Below are positions 13,368 to 25,151 of a stretch of DNA of 64,000 nt, piece after piece. A program made the translations under genes and the position numbers. The stretch is from Nelumbo lutea. Its lineage: Eukaryota > Streptophyta > Magnoliopsida > Proteales > Nelumbonaceae. The stretch lies in assembly GCA_022828595.1 (NCBI GenBank), contig JAKGHH010000005.1, positions 67,451,655-67,515,654 on the forward strand. The letters run 5' to 3'. The first letter of the stretch is position 1, and each line of letters opens with the position of its first letter. Below the pieces are notes generated by a model that was not told where the DNA came from, made no database searches, and was given only the letters and a program-made list of their open reading frames with translations.

Positions 13368-14800
13368 TTAGGCCAAGTGCTTATTTAGTACCGAATTTTA
13401 AAACACGACAATGTATTCGAACTTCCAAAATGTGACAATTTAGTACCAGTTGCTGTTAATCAGTCCTTAAGTATCATGAAAAATAACACAAATGCCTTTC
13501 AAATGTTATTTAATTTTCTTTATCAACCATCTGCAATCTATAAGTCTGCAACAACTATAAAAAGGGAGGCTGAGCACCTACACACAGTTGAACCATCGAC
13601 CCAGAAACCGGTGGCCAGAATGGCTCCGGTTCTGGATGGTTTTTTAAAACATTGAAATTTTGTATTATAGTTCCTCTGTTATCCTTTCCACATGATATGG
13701 TTTGACAAAAGAAGCGAAGGCAAAGCCAAACTATCTCTTCCGCTGAGTCAAGTTCAGACCGTCAGACGCTTACACAGAAGGGACGTGAAGACCGACGACT
13801 ACACCCATGACCAGAAATTGTCGTTTAAGCTGACCAGAAACTCTGTTTCTGTTCCTGTTTTGTTAACCTTTTTAATACTTTTGACATTTTTTACGCTTAA
13901 CAGTTATTTCTTATTCATCTTCTTCTCGGAAAGGAAGGTTTTTTCAAGTGGGATTCTTTGACACGGGTCTTTTGGTGATTTATGAAGAAGAATTCGAGAT
14001 AGATAATTTGCTTGGAACTCAGTTGAGGTCTTTAGCCTCCTCTTGATTGGGAATGTATTCTTTGAATTGGGTTCTAGAAAAGTGGGTGTTTTGATTATTT
14101 GAGAAAATGAGATTTCAGAAAGATAGAAAGGACTTTTCTTTAGATTCAGTTGGAATTTTCTCAGTTTCTAGACATGGGTTTTGTTTATTTAAATCTGGAG
14201 ATTGGAAATTTGAGTTTTTAGTCTTACAGAGCTGGGATTTGAGTAATAATAGAAGCTGATGAATATGATCGAGCATTTAGGGTCTGAGTTTGATCAATTT
14301 TCACTGTAACGAGAAGTAGGTCTTGGGATATTAGACATGGGTTCTGTGAATTCTGTAAGTTTCAAGTCATTATAAAGCTATGGAGATTGGGAAGAGCTGA
14401 GCTTTAAATCGAGGCTTGAGGGTTTCTGTGTGTTCTGGAAGTAGGAGCTATGGAGTTTTAGAAAATTTGTTGAATTCTGTTAAGTTTACATGAATTGTAA
14501 TGGTCTTCCTTTGGCTCTTGCCTTGATGGATTTTCGTCATGAAATGATGGTCTGGACCGTTACCGTTGAGAGCTTGGGATCTGATCATTTTCTTGAGAAA
14601 GAAGATGATGAACGGTGTGTTTTATTTCTAATGATAATTTTGACACTTTCAAAAGTCTTAAATTGCACACGAGGGCATGTGATATGCATAACTGACGGTC
14701 TATTAACAATGAGTATTAAATTGTCGCATTTTGAAAGTTTCGAGTATTAAATTATTGCCTTTTAAAGTTTGGATACTAAATTGACACTCAACCTAAAATA
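13368..14800. mobile_element. Inverted-repeat element of about 1.4 kb with gene-like interior
   Basis: The left end (about 13368-13470) contains TTTAGTACC, TTCCAAAATGTGACAATTT and GTTGCTGTTAAT. The right end (about 14700-14800) contains the same words inverted with many changes (GTATTAAATTGTCGCATTTTG, TTTGGATACTAAATTGACAC). Arms are about 100 bp and related to those at 27267-28335. Between them lies higher-complexity DNA with the texture of a plant leader and first exon, including an open stretch starting ATG at 14490 and ending at a possible GT donor near 14613. I do not recognise its product. It may be a captured gene fragment, or the arms may flank ordinary DNA by chance insertion. Confidence 0.45.
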
Positions 14801-15286
14801 CAGGGTACCTGTCAAGAACTTTACCTAGTAAAAATGTGTATTAAAATAATAAAGAAAACTGTCGAAAATAAAACCCTAACCTGGGTGCTGGGTGGACACC
14901 ATTAACGAACGTTTGCAAAACAAGTGGAGAAGCCATTTACAAAAAATCATATTAAGATGTAAAGCAACCCATGTGCTTGTGTGAACTAGTTTCGATAATA
15001 ACTCCATTTTGAAGGTCAAATATATAAAATTTCAAGGTCAAAACAACAAGATTGTTGTTGCTTCAAATTTCATTTGTGGAATAAGAAATACTGAACCTTG
15101 ACATAAACGGCGTCCGCCTGGTTTGCTTTGTAATGGTTTTCTCTGTTTTCCCCTATTTTCCATCCATCGAAATGTCAACTGGGCTTTCATACTTCATAGC
15201 ATTTCTTTTTTACTTTTTCTTTTATTTTTTTTATTTTATAAAAAAATAGATATAAAAAATTTAACATGACAAACCGGCGTTCAAAT
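14801..15286. other. AT-rich spacer, nothing recognised
   Basis: No coding region, RNA gene or clear repeat is seen. It contains a T/A-rich run around 15200-15260 directly before the MITE at 15287. Confidence 0.4.
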
Positions 15287-15447
15287 AGAGACCGGATCTG
15301 CTCCTCACACAGGGCACTTCACTCGTGCCTCACACGCACATCATACCATGCATTGGGAACATCTCCCATACTTATTCACGGGAGATGTTCCCAATGCACA
15401 GTGGATGTGCATGTGAGTCGCCCCCTTGTGAGGAATAGATCCCATTC
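15287..15447. mobile_element. Foldback MITE, Mutator-type by its 9-bp target duplication
   Basis: The 161-bp element is almost entirely an imperfect palindrome. Its core is GCATTGGGAACATCTCCC facing GGGAGATGTTCCCAATGC, and its outer arms share GGATCT..TCCTCACA. It is flanked by a perfect direct repeat, CGTTCAAAT, at 15278-15286 and 15448-15456. Nine-base duplications are characteristic of Mutator-like elements. The core matches the second element at 59598-59768. It lies about 300 bp beyond the 3' end of the polyphenol oxidase coding region. Confidence 0.8.
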
Positions 15448-15752
15448 CGTTCAAATGCACTTTGAGGTTTCCTATTCACTTTTCCTATCCACAAGCCACA
15501 CATCTCTATTAGCACACGCAATGTAATATATACAATGTTTGATGTGCTCCAATTTGCTAATTGGAAGTACATCCGGTGCAGGAAATCCCGTCTGATTAAT
15601 CACTTCATTTGGGAGAAAAGCATCTACCTACGACTCGAAACATGCCCAAATCTTTTTCCATGCATGAATAAAGAAGACTCGATGGTTTACATCTCAGTTC
15701 TAATGGAACAGCTGAATTTAATGATAGTAATAATATTAATAATATCTCCGAC

Positions 15753-17671
15753 TCATCGCATGTATTCAATCCGAATTCCATCAACGGAGATATGCATTCC
15801 GGTCCCACCTCTGGGAACCAACGCCACCCAAATGCTCTCATCTCCATCTGCTTCCAGGTCTTCCAACAACTCTGAGATGCCCAACTTCAGATTGGTCTTC
15901 CTCTTAACCGTTGTCTCCCCCTTGTTCATCACCAACCTTACACCACGGCGCATGTGAACAAAGGTCCCTGCAAACTCCCTCGACTCTGGCCCAATTGTAG
16001 TCTCATCATCAACAGCGTTAACAAACACGTCGAACTTGAGGTAGACATCTTTCTTGACATCAATTCCATATACAACCAAAACCTCCTCCTCTTCTTCTTT
16101 CTCCTCTTTTGTTCTATGGGTCTTAGGTCTATTGACCTTGGCTCTTATTGTAGTGTCTAGAATCCGACCTTCTGGCTCAAAGTTGGTCGAGTTGGTGTGG
16201 CTGGACAGTAACAATCCGTTGTGGCTGTCTCTCATCTTCAACATGTAACGAGCAATCTTGGGTGGCATAGAAGGCTCAGGCCGTGCGTTAAGCCAAAGGA
16301 GAGGGACCCTCTCATAAGCGTAACCAAGCTTTGTGATGTCAAGGACATCCCGGATTTTGATTCTAACAAGTTGCAGCTTTTCATTGTGGAAGAAGAAATA
16401 GGAGTCTAGCCAGTCAGGATCATGGATCTCTCCCTTGCTGTTTCCTTGGAGACCCCTCCAGACCTCCCAAAGACGGTCGATGTTGGAGTGATGCGCATAG
16501 AAGATGGGATCCCGTGCAGCCGAGTAGAAAGCACCCAAGTTCTCTCTTTCAGGATTTAAGTTACTACCTACCCAAGTGTGTAGGGCATTGTGGGGCGCCA
16601 GCTCTATTGTTCCTGGACCATCACAGAAGCCCTCATCCCCTGCCTTATAGGGACACCCCATGAAAAGCTCAGTCTTCTTTGCACCGGAAACCATTTGGGT
16701 ATACATGAAGGCAACATTGGATGCAATCTGATCTTGGGGGGAAAACCCACTCTCGACATAATCAAAATGAATATCAGCCACTTGAGGTGGAAGATGGGAC
16801 GTATCTCGGTCTTTATCTGCGAACGATCCGTTCATGTACATCACGGGGATCCTCATACCATCCGGGACGTCCCAATTCCAAAATGGCAAAGCAAAGGTGT
16901 CATCTCCGATGATACTCGCGACTATCCTTTCATGGAAGTAGAGCATCATGCGGTGCCAAGGAAAGAATAGCCATGATCTGTGGATTTTGAGGATAGTATT
17001 ATTGGAATTCTGCTGGTCGTAAGCCCCGCTGCAATAGACGCAATGCACGTTGGCCTGGCGCATGAAGTTGCGAGGGTCATCGTAGGGGAGGGATTTCATG
17101 ATGGAGATGGCCTTATTGTACTTGGCGATGTACTCCTCGTCGACGAGGTGGGCCGGCCGGCGAACGCGAAGCGGCAATGAAGGGTCGGGGAGTTGGAAAT
17201 CAATGAAGGGCTCCTCTGATTCACGTTTTGGGGGGCAACAGTAGATTGGGACATCGGCATCTGTGAGGGACCGATGGCAAGTTGATAGATTAGGGCTCAA
17301 AAAAGCGCGGCGCGCAGGTTGCTCCTTCTGAACCCCATTACCATTGCTAACGCTGTTGCAATGCCAACCTCTCTGTATGCCTAGAACCAGGCTCCTTAGT
17401 TTCCTACAACACAGAATAAACAAGTCAGCAATTAAGTAATAAATTAAGGTTGAAGTAGCTTAATTTTAATACTAATTTAAATCCATATATACAAAAAAAA
17501 AAAAAAAAACCTTCAAGAGAAGCCGGCAGCTGTTTTTGCGACTTTCAGCATTGCATACCTAATAATGAAAGAATATTGAATTTCATTGGAGTCGTGGAGG
17601 AATAGGTTGGTGGACAGAGCAGCAAAGATGAAAGTGAATAGAAGCAAAGAGATCAATTTCTTTGCTTCCAT
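15753..17671 (-). CDS. PPO: Polyphenol oxidase / tyrosinase with secretory-type N terminus
   Basis: Type-3 copper enzyme that oxidises mono- and o-diphenols to o-quinones. Exon 1 is 17671-17559 and exon 2 is 17403-15753; they join in frame (AG|G) to 587 aa. Copper-A histidines are at about 158, 179 and 188 (VHCVYC, KIHRSW, PWH), with the thioether cysteine at about 162. Copper-B histidines are in APHNALH (about 309, 313) and FYAHHSN (about 343). HisB1 is followed by Asn, often seen in enzymes with tyrosinase activity. The DWL domain (IHDPDWLDSY, about 364-373) and KFDV domain (about 494) follow. Residues 1-25 form a hydrophobic signal; there is no obvious Ser/Thr-rich chloroplast transit peptide plus twin-arginine thylakoid signal, so entry into the secretory pathway is inferred, as reported for poplar PPO13. 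An acidic run (EEKEEEEE) sits in the linker. No break seen. Confidence 0.92.
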
Positions 17672-17837
17672 GAGTAGGCCAGCCAGCAGGTAATATAGCA
17701 AAGCCTAGCAGTGACAGAAGAGAAAACTAATTGAGCTAAGAAGCAATGTCCAATTCTGACCTCGCTCACACTAAGTAGTGTAATGGGGGCTGCCAAGTTG
17801 CAACTGGCTGGCAATGGCTGAATTGCTCTTAGATGTA

Positions 17838-17845
17838 CATATATA
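17838..17845 (-). promoter_or_regulatory. Possible TATA box of the polyphenol oxidase gene
   Basis: Read on the minus strand this is a TATATATG stretch about 170 bp before the ATG at 17671. Position is plausible but the element is weak and other AT-rich stretches lie nearby. Confidence 0.3.
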
Positions 17846-17849
17846 CAAC

Positions 17850-19121
17850 CACATGTTCACAAAGTAAAACAGAAACTATACTTTTCAACGGCTGCTGCAT
17901 ATAAAAATTATTTTTTAACCCACGTTATTTGCGTGGTCCTCGTGTTCCAAAAATGCAAGATGGCTACCTGGGAACTGGAAGGCGGAACTTGCCTTGCCAC
18001 TCACCACTCCTCCAAGTCCAATTCCTACACTTAGAGCCAGGTTATTTTAAATAAAAAAAAAATCGCATTTTCTTTCAAGTTTCAACTGTTAAAATTAAAA
18101 ATTAATAATAATAATAATTTTGAATGATGTTAATTTTCTTTATACATTACACACGATCATTAAATCTTCTTTTTTTTTTTTTTAATCTTTGGAAAGAGGT
18201 CAAATTAAACAGGGAGATCATGTCTACCCGCCTACCCGGTCGATTTTTTATACTAAACAAGTTCGACCGACTGTTTTTTGTTTTTTTTTTTTTTTTTTTT
18301 AACGTTGTGTTTGGTAGTGTGATGTGAATCTTTAGTACCTGACTGATAGTATTGGAAATTGGGAGAATTTTGGGTTGCGGACATGACTCAAAGTTCAATT
18401 TGTTTATTGGTGCTTATTTAATTTCATCCATTTGCCATTAGGGCGGTACAGAAGGGTGGTGTTTCCTGTAGCTTTCGTTGATAAACAGTGTCATGTCACC
18501 TTAAAATTAGCATTTATCCTATCATGTCAATTTTTTGGCATCGGAATTGATAAAAGTTGGTCTTGATTTATGTGTATGTGTATATTAATCGTTGGGGAAA
18601 GCTTCATTTTAACACTTCCCTCAACAAATACTTAATTGTAAATAAATAGTTTATTAAGATTTTTTTATCGATTTTAAAACCAAATCAAATATAAATGTTT
18701 ATTTAATAAGCGGAAGATATACCAAATACATACAAGATATGAAGCTGAAGATGCTCCTTTGAGCAATAAATACACACACAAAGGACAAAAAAACTTTAAT
18801 AAGGTTAAACCAAAACCCAAGATCGTTTTGTCTAAAATAATCCAACCTAACAAAACAATGATATTAAGTATGGTTGAAAAACTTATATGGCACTCATTGG
18901 TACCAAACAGCACCTAAGAGGATGTTTGGTTCCATTGTCATTTTTCCAAATTAAAAAAAAAAAAAACGATGCTATTCTGGCACCAAATCAACATTTCCAC
19001 CTTTAATTTAACGGTTGAAATTAACTCTTGTTTGATTAGCCTTGTTTTAAGAAAACGGAAAAAAGACACTAGACCTCAAAAATTGGAAAATCCATCTCCC
19101 GTGAAAGGAAAAATCTATGGT
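17850..19121. other. Intergenic DNA upstream of polyphenol oxidase
   Basis: No coding region is supported. It contains long homopolymer runs (T at 18172-18184 and 18281-18301, A at 18953-18966). From about 18890 the words GGTACCAAACAGCACC and AGGATGTTTGGTTCC suggest ends of another decayed TIR element next to the one at 19122. Confidence 0.35.
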
Positions 19122-19536
19122 GGTGTTTGGCATCGATGCATTTTCTGAGAAAACAATGCCACATTGGTGCCATGCTAGAAAAAAATGGTGCTTCAGAAAA
19201 CGACCTCTTATTTGGCATCCTTTTTCTAAAAAAAAAATGTTGCTACAAACCATGCCTTGGAAATCGAAAAACTATGGTTTGAAGAAACACCAAATTCAAT
19301 GTTTTCTTGGAAAACAACCTATTGTTGCCAACGGTGCAATGACGTGGCATCATTTTTGGCATTGGGTAATGTAGACCAATGCTGAAAACAGTTATATAAC
19401 ACTGGCCCCCCCCACAAAAAAAAAAAAAACTATGTAGTAGCATCGATGCTAAGAAAACTGTGCAACAGACTCTCATGCATACAACACAGTTTTCTAATAA
19501 AACATTTATGAAGCAACGACAACAATGCCAAACACC
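19122..19536. mobile_element. MITE with GGTGTTTGGCAT termini, copy 1
   Basis: The element starts GGTGTTTGGCATCGATG and ends CAATGCCAAACACC, an inverted match. The 415-bp interior has subterminal repeats of GGTGC, AAAATGG and TTTTCT..AAAA words. It resembles the copy at 62372-62753 in termini and in interior words (CAAATTCAATGTTTT, TTGCCAACGGTGCAATGACG). No convincing target duplication is visible, so the superfamily is open; hAT- or PIF-type are possible. Confidence 0.6.
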
Positions 19537-19561
19537 TACTACAATACTAGAAAGATATACT

Positions 19562-20085
19562 TAGGGATGCAAATGGATCATATTAGATTCGAATCAGTGT
19601 ATATTCGAATCTGATCCGATCGGATCTGATATAACTCAATTTGAATTCGAATCCTATCGGTAAGTCAAATCTTCGGATTTGATCCAATCCAATTTGTTTT
19701 CTTTAAAAATTAATAAATTATTAAAAGAAAAATAAAAAATACTAATTTAAATAAAGTAAAAACAAAAATACAAGTATTTTTTAACTATTTTCATCATATA
19801 TATACATGTTTTTTATAAAAATAAATAATGTAACAAATTTAAAAAATATAATATAAAAATATATTTATAAATAAATAAATAAATAACATATATATGTATT
19901 ATATATTTATATTTATTAAATATATAATATACATTGGGTTGGATAGGGGTGATCCAAATCTGATCCAATTTATGGTCGGATCATATTATCCAATCCAATT
20001 TGAAGATTCAAATAGGAGTGATCCAAATTCAACCAAATAAGATCTGACCTCATATTAGATCAGATCATAATCCACCTGCAAATTT
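19562..20085. mobile_element. TAGGG-type hAT-like MITE, copy 1
   Basis: Starts TAGGGATGCAAATGGATC. It shares a long interior with the copy at 27729-28279, including CTTTAAAAATTAATAAATTA, AGAAAAATAAAAAATAC and a run of ATATA-rich DNA. GATCC/GGATC words are dense in both subterminal parts. The right end near 20085 is mutated, so its target duplication cannot be read. The superfamily is inferred from the other copy. Confidence 0.6.
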
Positions 20086-20331
20086 TGTTAAATACCATTT
20101 GATTGATTAACACATTTATGATACGAGCTGATTGGTCACAAGTTTTTTTATATGATATATATCTTTCCGGTATCATTGTCCAACCTCCCATGGAAATGCT
20201 AATTTGAATATTTCTTAATTCAAAAGACTGATGCTAGCAACGGTGTGATGAGTGGATATACCAATGTGACATCCCAAAAACATGACCCGCTGCAGAGCAC
20301 CAAGTGCACCCAAAGCTACAGTTTTGATTTG

Positions 20332-20885
20332 GGTCATTTACTAAACACCCTTATAGTTTTATGAATTTACTAAAACCTACCCTATAGTTTGTGTTTTACT
20401 AAAACATCTCTTATAGTTTGTAATCAATTTACTTAATAGACCTTGCATTAGATGAAAGTGGAAACACTAACATCCATTCAAATAAATCTAATAAAAAGAA
20501 ACAAAAAATAAAATAAAATTATCATTTTTGCCCTTAATAGAACAAAGACAACCACTCTTTTTCTTTAATTGGTCTATTTGTTTTCTATACAAAAAAACTG
20601 TTAGGGGTACTTTTGGAATAAACAAGCATGGATCCATACATTTGAACATTTTCCACTTAATTTAGGAATACTTTTGGAATAAACAACTATGGGTCCATGC
20701 CCTTAAACATTTTTCCACTTAGTTTAGTTGATCATTCATAAGGCAAAACAAATAATTCTTAAGAAAAGAACAATTAGGTAAATAAGTTATATATAAGGGG
20801 TGTTTTAATTAATAAAATGCAGACGATAGGGTAGCTTGGATAAGTTAAATTTATGAAATTATAAGAGATGTTTTAATAAATGACC
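20332..20885. mobile_element. Long-TIR element of about 554 bp
   Basis: The left arm starts GGTCATTTACTAAACACCC and continues with ACCTACCCTATAG and AACATCTCTTATAG words. The right arm is the inverse, ending TTTTAATAAATGACC. Arms extend about 130 bp with many changes and one rearranged block. The middle (about 20450-20740) is AT-rich and non-coding. A run of T follows directly, obscuring any target duplication. Confidence 0.6.
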
Positions 20886-21693
20886 TTTTTTGTTTTTTTT
20901 TTTTTTTTTTATTTGAAGCAAAAAGATAATTCATGGCAGCCAAAGAGGCGCGCTCTGTGGGGAGTGGGGACTGGGGAGCCCACCCATCTTGACACAGATG
21001 GGGAGAGGAGAGAGAGGAGAGGAGAGGACTAAATTGTTAAATAATAAACAACCAAGAAAAGAAGAGGGGGTTCTCATAAGTCATATCTTCGCAAGTTGTA
21101 ACATACACGAGGATACCGTGATCTGTTTGGCAAGACGACAAATAAACTCACGCAATGCACGTCCTTCCGTTCAACTCAAGAGTTGCATCCGAACACCGAT
21201 TAAATCCCAAAGTATCGGGTTACGATTGTGACGCTTATACACAAAAGGAATTATTGGACTCCAATAAGTCTAAAGTCTGTAATGGTATATCGAGCATCAA
21301 TCAACAATATCAACGCTCAACGCAGAAAATATTAGTTTTATACTTTACAAATTATTGGGCTATTTCTGATGTTGATTAACGACAAATTAAATCTGGCTCA
21401 AAAACTCAGATGCATGGCTCAGATTCATTTACATTTGTTTATGGGTATCACTTTGGTGAATGATATCACATGTTTGGTTCAATTTAGTTTATCACCCTGA
21501 ATCAACAAAACTACGTACTCTAACGCAATATGAAACCACTCACTTTGATACAAGTAATTAATTAATTTCATGTTCTTGTCTTTTGCCAGCTGGAGTAAAG
21601 TTGCTATGCCCTCCTCCCCTTACTAACACACTACCCCCTTCATTGAGCTACCTTCCTAATTACATAAATTAATTAAACTCAGTTTTGAAAGAG
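20886..21693. other. Intergenic spacer before the copia element
   Basis: No gene recognised. A purine-rich run (GGGGAGAGGAGAGAGAGGAG) lies at 21000-21028. Short open stretches at 20989 and 21155 show no known motif. Confidence 0.35.
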
Positions 21694-21921
21694 TATATAC
21701 ATTATCTCAGATTCACTGGTTGTGATAATTATTATCTCTTCAGTCAATTAACAGTCTTCACCGATCAGATTAATCGTGACCGACCGGATTAACTTTATTT
21801 GCATTTTGAAGCTTAAATTTGTATTATCATGCTGTTGTAAAAGTTTAATATTACCACCTCACCATGCAATCAGTTTGGTGAGATTATTTTCAGTCCAATC
21901 TAAGTTGCTATGCACTCTATT
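21694..21921 (+). repeat. Left LTR of the copia element
   Basis: Shares with the right LTR the blocks TTATCTCAGATTCACTGGT, GTCAATTAACAGTCTT, GATTAATCGTGACCGAC, TTATCATGCTGTTGTAAAAG and TTTTCAGTCCAATCTAAG, each with a few changes. The start is blurred (no TG left); the end is set by TGCACTCTA. Confidence 0.7.
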
Positions 21922-22599
21922 CCTCGTTCGGACTCCCCAATTGCAAATGCTGCCATCAAGGGAAAATTTTTCCAAACATCACCCGACTAGACTATCTTCT
22001 CAAACTCATGACAATCACAAGAATCGAGAAGTCAACTCTAAACCACCTACTCAACAACGGTACAAGGGAGCTCCATGTCAGATATGTCAGTCAGAAGCCA
22101 AATCATTCAGCCCTCACCTGTGGTAGCAGATTTGATCACAGTATCAAATACGAACCCAAGAACCCTTCAGCCTATAATGGAAGTTTTCTCACTGATGACA
22201 GTGCATTGGAGCCACTGGCGGCCTAATTATGTCACTGCCAACTTTGGAAAATCTAAAGGCTCATACTGAATATTCAGATCCTGATGAAGTGCAGATAGAT
22301 AGGTAATGGTACTGGTCTTTCTATTTTACATACTGGTTCTGTCATCTCGACCATTACTTATCTCAAATGTGTTACATGTTCGATCCATCTATTATCTGTG
22401 ACCAAACTACTGCAAATGTTAAATTTCATATCTCTCTTTTCTACATTAAGGGTCGGAAGTCAAGATAATTTCTACTTCAACACGGGAATAATGAGGGCGC
22501 GCGGTCTGTATCGTCTCTCCACTTCATCACCTCCTCAAGGAATGAATTGGTGAGAAAAATGGTGTTGCAATCACCGTTTTATTGTGGACATAGGCCTTA

Positions 22600-23120
22600 T
22601 TCTATTATTTGCCACCTCGGTTACCCACTGCAAAACTCAGTGGCATGACACCTTCGCATAACTTGTTTGGCACAAACCAGATTATCTGCTTCTTTGCACT
22701 TTTCGCTACGAATGTTTTCTCTTCACGCATCCCTACAAAACAAAACTTTAACCCCGTGTCAGGGGCATATACCGCTGTCTTCATCTTGCCACTGGACGGC
22801 TCTATATTTCTCATGATGTACGTGGCCTTCAATGAAGGCTTGCTTCCCTTCCAATATCAATCACCCACACTACTGGATCCTCCCATTCCTTCATCACCAC
22901 CTATATATGCCCCTGCCCATAGTCGCCCCTTACCCACCTTCCCACACCTTTCCCTCTTCCCTTCCACCTCCTACCCTAGAACCCCCTCAACCCGAACTTG
23001 TTTCAGATCATACCTTCTAAATAGGGGTGGTTATGAGCCGAGCTCGGTTTCAACCAAGCTTCAAATCAAATTCGAGTCCAATTTATAGGCTCGTTTATTA
23101 ATCGAGCCAGCTCAAATAGC

Positions 23121-23152
<32 letters not shown>

Positions 23153-24890
23153 TTAATATTTTTATTTCTGTATAAAATAATAACTAATTATTATAATTCT
23201 TAATTTTTAAATATTAAATAAAAAATATTTTTTATATATAATTTTTTTCATCTTTATAAAACATTTTTCTCAAGTTGAGATTGAGCCGAGCCAAGCTCAA
23301 ACTCAAGGTTCTAGCTTGAACAAAGCTTGAACTCGAGCTCAAACTCGAACCGAGTTGGAATAGCTAGCTATTTGGCTCAGCTCAGCATGAATCCACCCCT
23401 ACTCCCAAACATTCAACCCAATCCACCCACCTAATGATTACTCGCTCCTGCAATTGTATTTGGAAACTAAAGTTGTTCTCAGTCACCAAATACCCTCTGC
23501 CACCTGACATTGAACCAGAATGTTTTACCCAAAGCCTCCTATGATCCTAGATGGCGTCATGCTATGATTGAGGAATTTATTGCCTTGATCAACAATGGCA
23601 CATGGACTTTAATACCTCCTCCTCCCAATGCTAACATCATTGGATGTTGATGGGTGTATCGCATTAAGAAAAAAGGTTGATCGAAGCATCGAGTGGTTTA
23701 AAGCACGACTCATTGCAAAAGGCCATCTCAATGGGAAGGGCTCAATTATCGTGAGACTTACAATCCCTCAATCAAGTCCATCATTATCAGACTTATAATG
23801 ACTCTTATTGTATCACATGGATGGTCTCTGTGCAACTTGATGTTAATAATGCCTGTCTGAATAGAAATTTACAAAAAGATGTGTACATGATGCAACCACA
23901 AGGGTTTCTTGACTATCACCATCCTAATTTTGTCTATCACTTGAAGAAAAGCCTGTACGGTCTCAAGAAAACTCCTCGGGCCTGGTATCACAAATTGAGC
24001 TCCCTTTTGCTTACCTTGTGCTTCAGTTGCTCTAAACCTAATTCCTCAATATTTATTAAGCATGACTCCACACATTTTACTTGTTTTAATGTATGTGGAT
24101 GTCATAATTGTTACAGGTTCAGATTCTCAAGCCATTTCTTCTCTAATTAATTCTATGGGATCTACATTTAAGCTTGAGGATCTTAGTACCCTCTCATATT
24201 TTCTTGGAACTCAGGTTTCTTTCTCATGGCTCCTCTTCATCTCTCTCAAACAAAATACATCTATCACTGATCTTTTACACAAGAGCTCCATGCATTCGGC
24301 TAAGCCTGTCTCCCCGCGTATGTCTTCTGGTACTCAGCTCTCCAAATATGATGGTGATCCTCTACCCGGCCTCACTTTGCACAGACAATGGTTTGGTGCT
24401 CTCCAATATGTTACTATCACTGGCCATAAGATTGTCTTCTTCGTTAACAAGGCATGCTAGTTTATGCACTGCCTCACCACCACACACCATCTTAAGCTTG
24501 CAGCTGTGAAATGGATACTCCATTATTTAAAAGGTACATTGGATCATGGTATATTCATTCACCCTTATTCCTCTCAATAAATTCACACATATTCTGATGC
24601 GGACTGGGCCGGATGTCTAGATGACTGTCGTTCTCAAGGGGGTATTATGTTTTTTCTTCAGCCTTAGTCCTCTAAAAAGCAAACTATTGTGGCCAGGGCA
24701 AGTATTGAATCAGAATTCCGTAGTCTGGCTATCGATTTTCACTTTGTTTGAGACTTGGTCTCCAATAAACATGTTCATGTCAAGAATATTTCTACAACTG
24801 ATAAACCCGCTGACATTTTAAAAAAACCATTAAGTTCTCAGCTTTTGGCATGCCTTCGAAGCAAACTAAACGTTCTAGCACCACGTTCAG
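22600..24890 (+). pseudogene. Copia pol remnant: integrase C-terminus, reverse transcriptase, RNase H
   Basis: Near 22625-22830, across two frames, are remnants of the integrase C-terminal GKTPYE.LFG-like region and the TGRLYIS box. Reverse transcriptase follows from about 23520; the clearest open part is 23821-24010 with VQLDVNNACLN, DVYMMQPQGF and KSLYGLKKTPRAWY. The metal-binding YVD-type box is recognisable at about 24090 in a shifted frame (MYVDVII). RNase H shows as YSDADWAGC near 24592-24620. At least several frameshifts and stops interrupt the frame. It cannot encode a working polyprotein. Confidence 0.8.
23022..23401. mobile_element. TAGGGG-type MITE nested in the copia element
   Basis: Starts TAGGGGTGGTTATGAGCC and ends ATGAATCCACCCCTA, inverted to each other; GAGCTCG and GAGCCGAG words fill both subterminal parts. 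The flanking octamers CTTCTAAA (23014-23021) and CTCCCAAA (23402-23409) agree at 6 of 8 positions, consistent with a decayed 8-bp duplication of hAT type. It interrupts the copia internal region, so it is younger than that insertion. A trinucleotide AAT run lies inside at about 23121-23151. Confidence 0.65.
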
Positions 24891-24893
24891 TTT

Positions 24894-24902
24894 GAAGGGG
24901 GG
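24894..24902 (+). other. Polypurine tract of the copia element
   Basis: GAAGGGGGG immediately precedes the TG that opens the right LTR at 24903. This is the expected position of the plus-strand primer site in LTR retrotransposons. Confidence 0.65.
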
Positions 24903-25151
24903 TGTTAGACTTATCTTAGATTCACCAGTTGTGATAATCCTTATCTCCTCGGTCAAGTAACAGTCTTGACCAATCAGATTAATCTTGACTGACGAGATTA
25001 ACTTTATCTGTATTTTGAAGTTTAAATTTGTACGTATTATCATACTGTTGTAAAAGTTTAATATAAATATAAAATTACCACCTCACCATACGTAATCAGT
25101 TTATTTTCAGTTCAATCTAAGCCTTTCAAATATAAGGTTTTGCACTCTACA
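24903..25151 (+). repeat. Right LTR of the copia element
   Basis: Opens TGTTAGACTTATC and closes about TGCACTCTACA, giving TG...CA ends. It carries about 16 extra bases before its end compared with the left copy, apparently a small local duplication around CAATCTAAG/AAATATAAG. Confidence 0.7.

Larger units (their letters stand above)
21694..25151 (+). mobile_element. Decayed Ty1/copia LTR retrotransposon
   Basis: Two related direct repeats (about 21694-21921 and 24903-25151) bracket about 3 kb with copia pol remnants in + orientation. The purine run GAAGGGGGG at 24894-24902 sits directly before the right LTR, as expected for a polypurine tract. Internal order is integrase C-terminal remnant, reverse transcriptase, then RNase H, the copia order. 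Most of gag and the integrase core are missing. Frames are broken many times and a MITE has inserted at 23022-23401. No target duplication is legible. The element is old and non-autonomous. Confidence 0.8.

Noticed and set aside
4418..17671. A biosynthetic gene cluster of pectinesterase, laccase and polyphenol oxidase
   Set aside because: The three enzymes do not form a known pathway and no scaffold-forming enzyme or transporter is present; only adjacency is noted.
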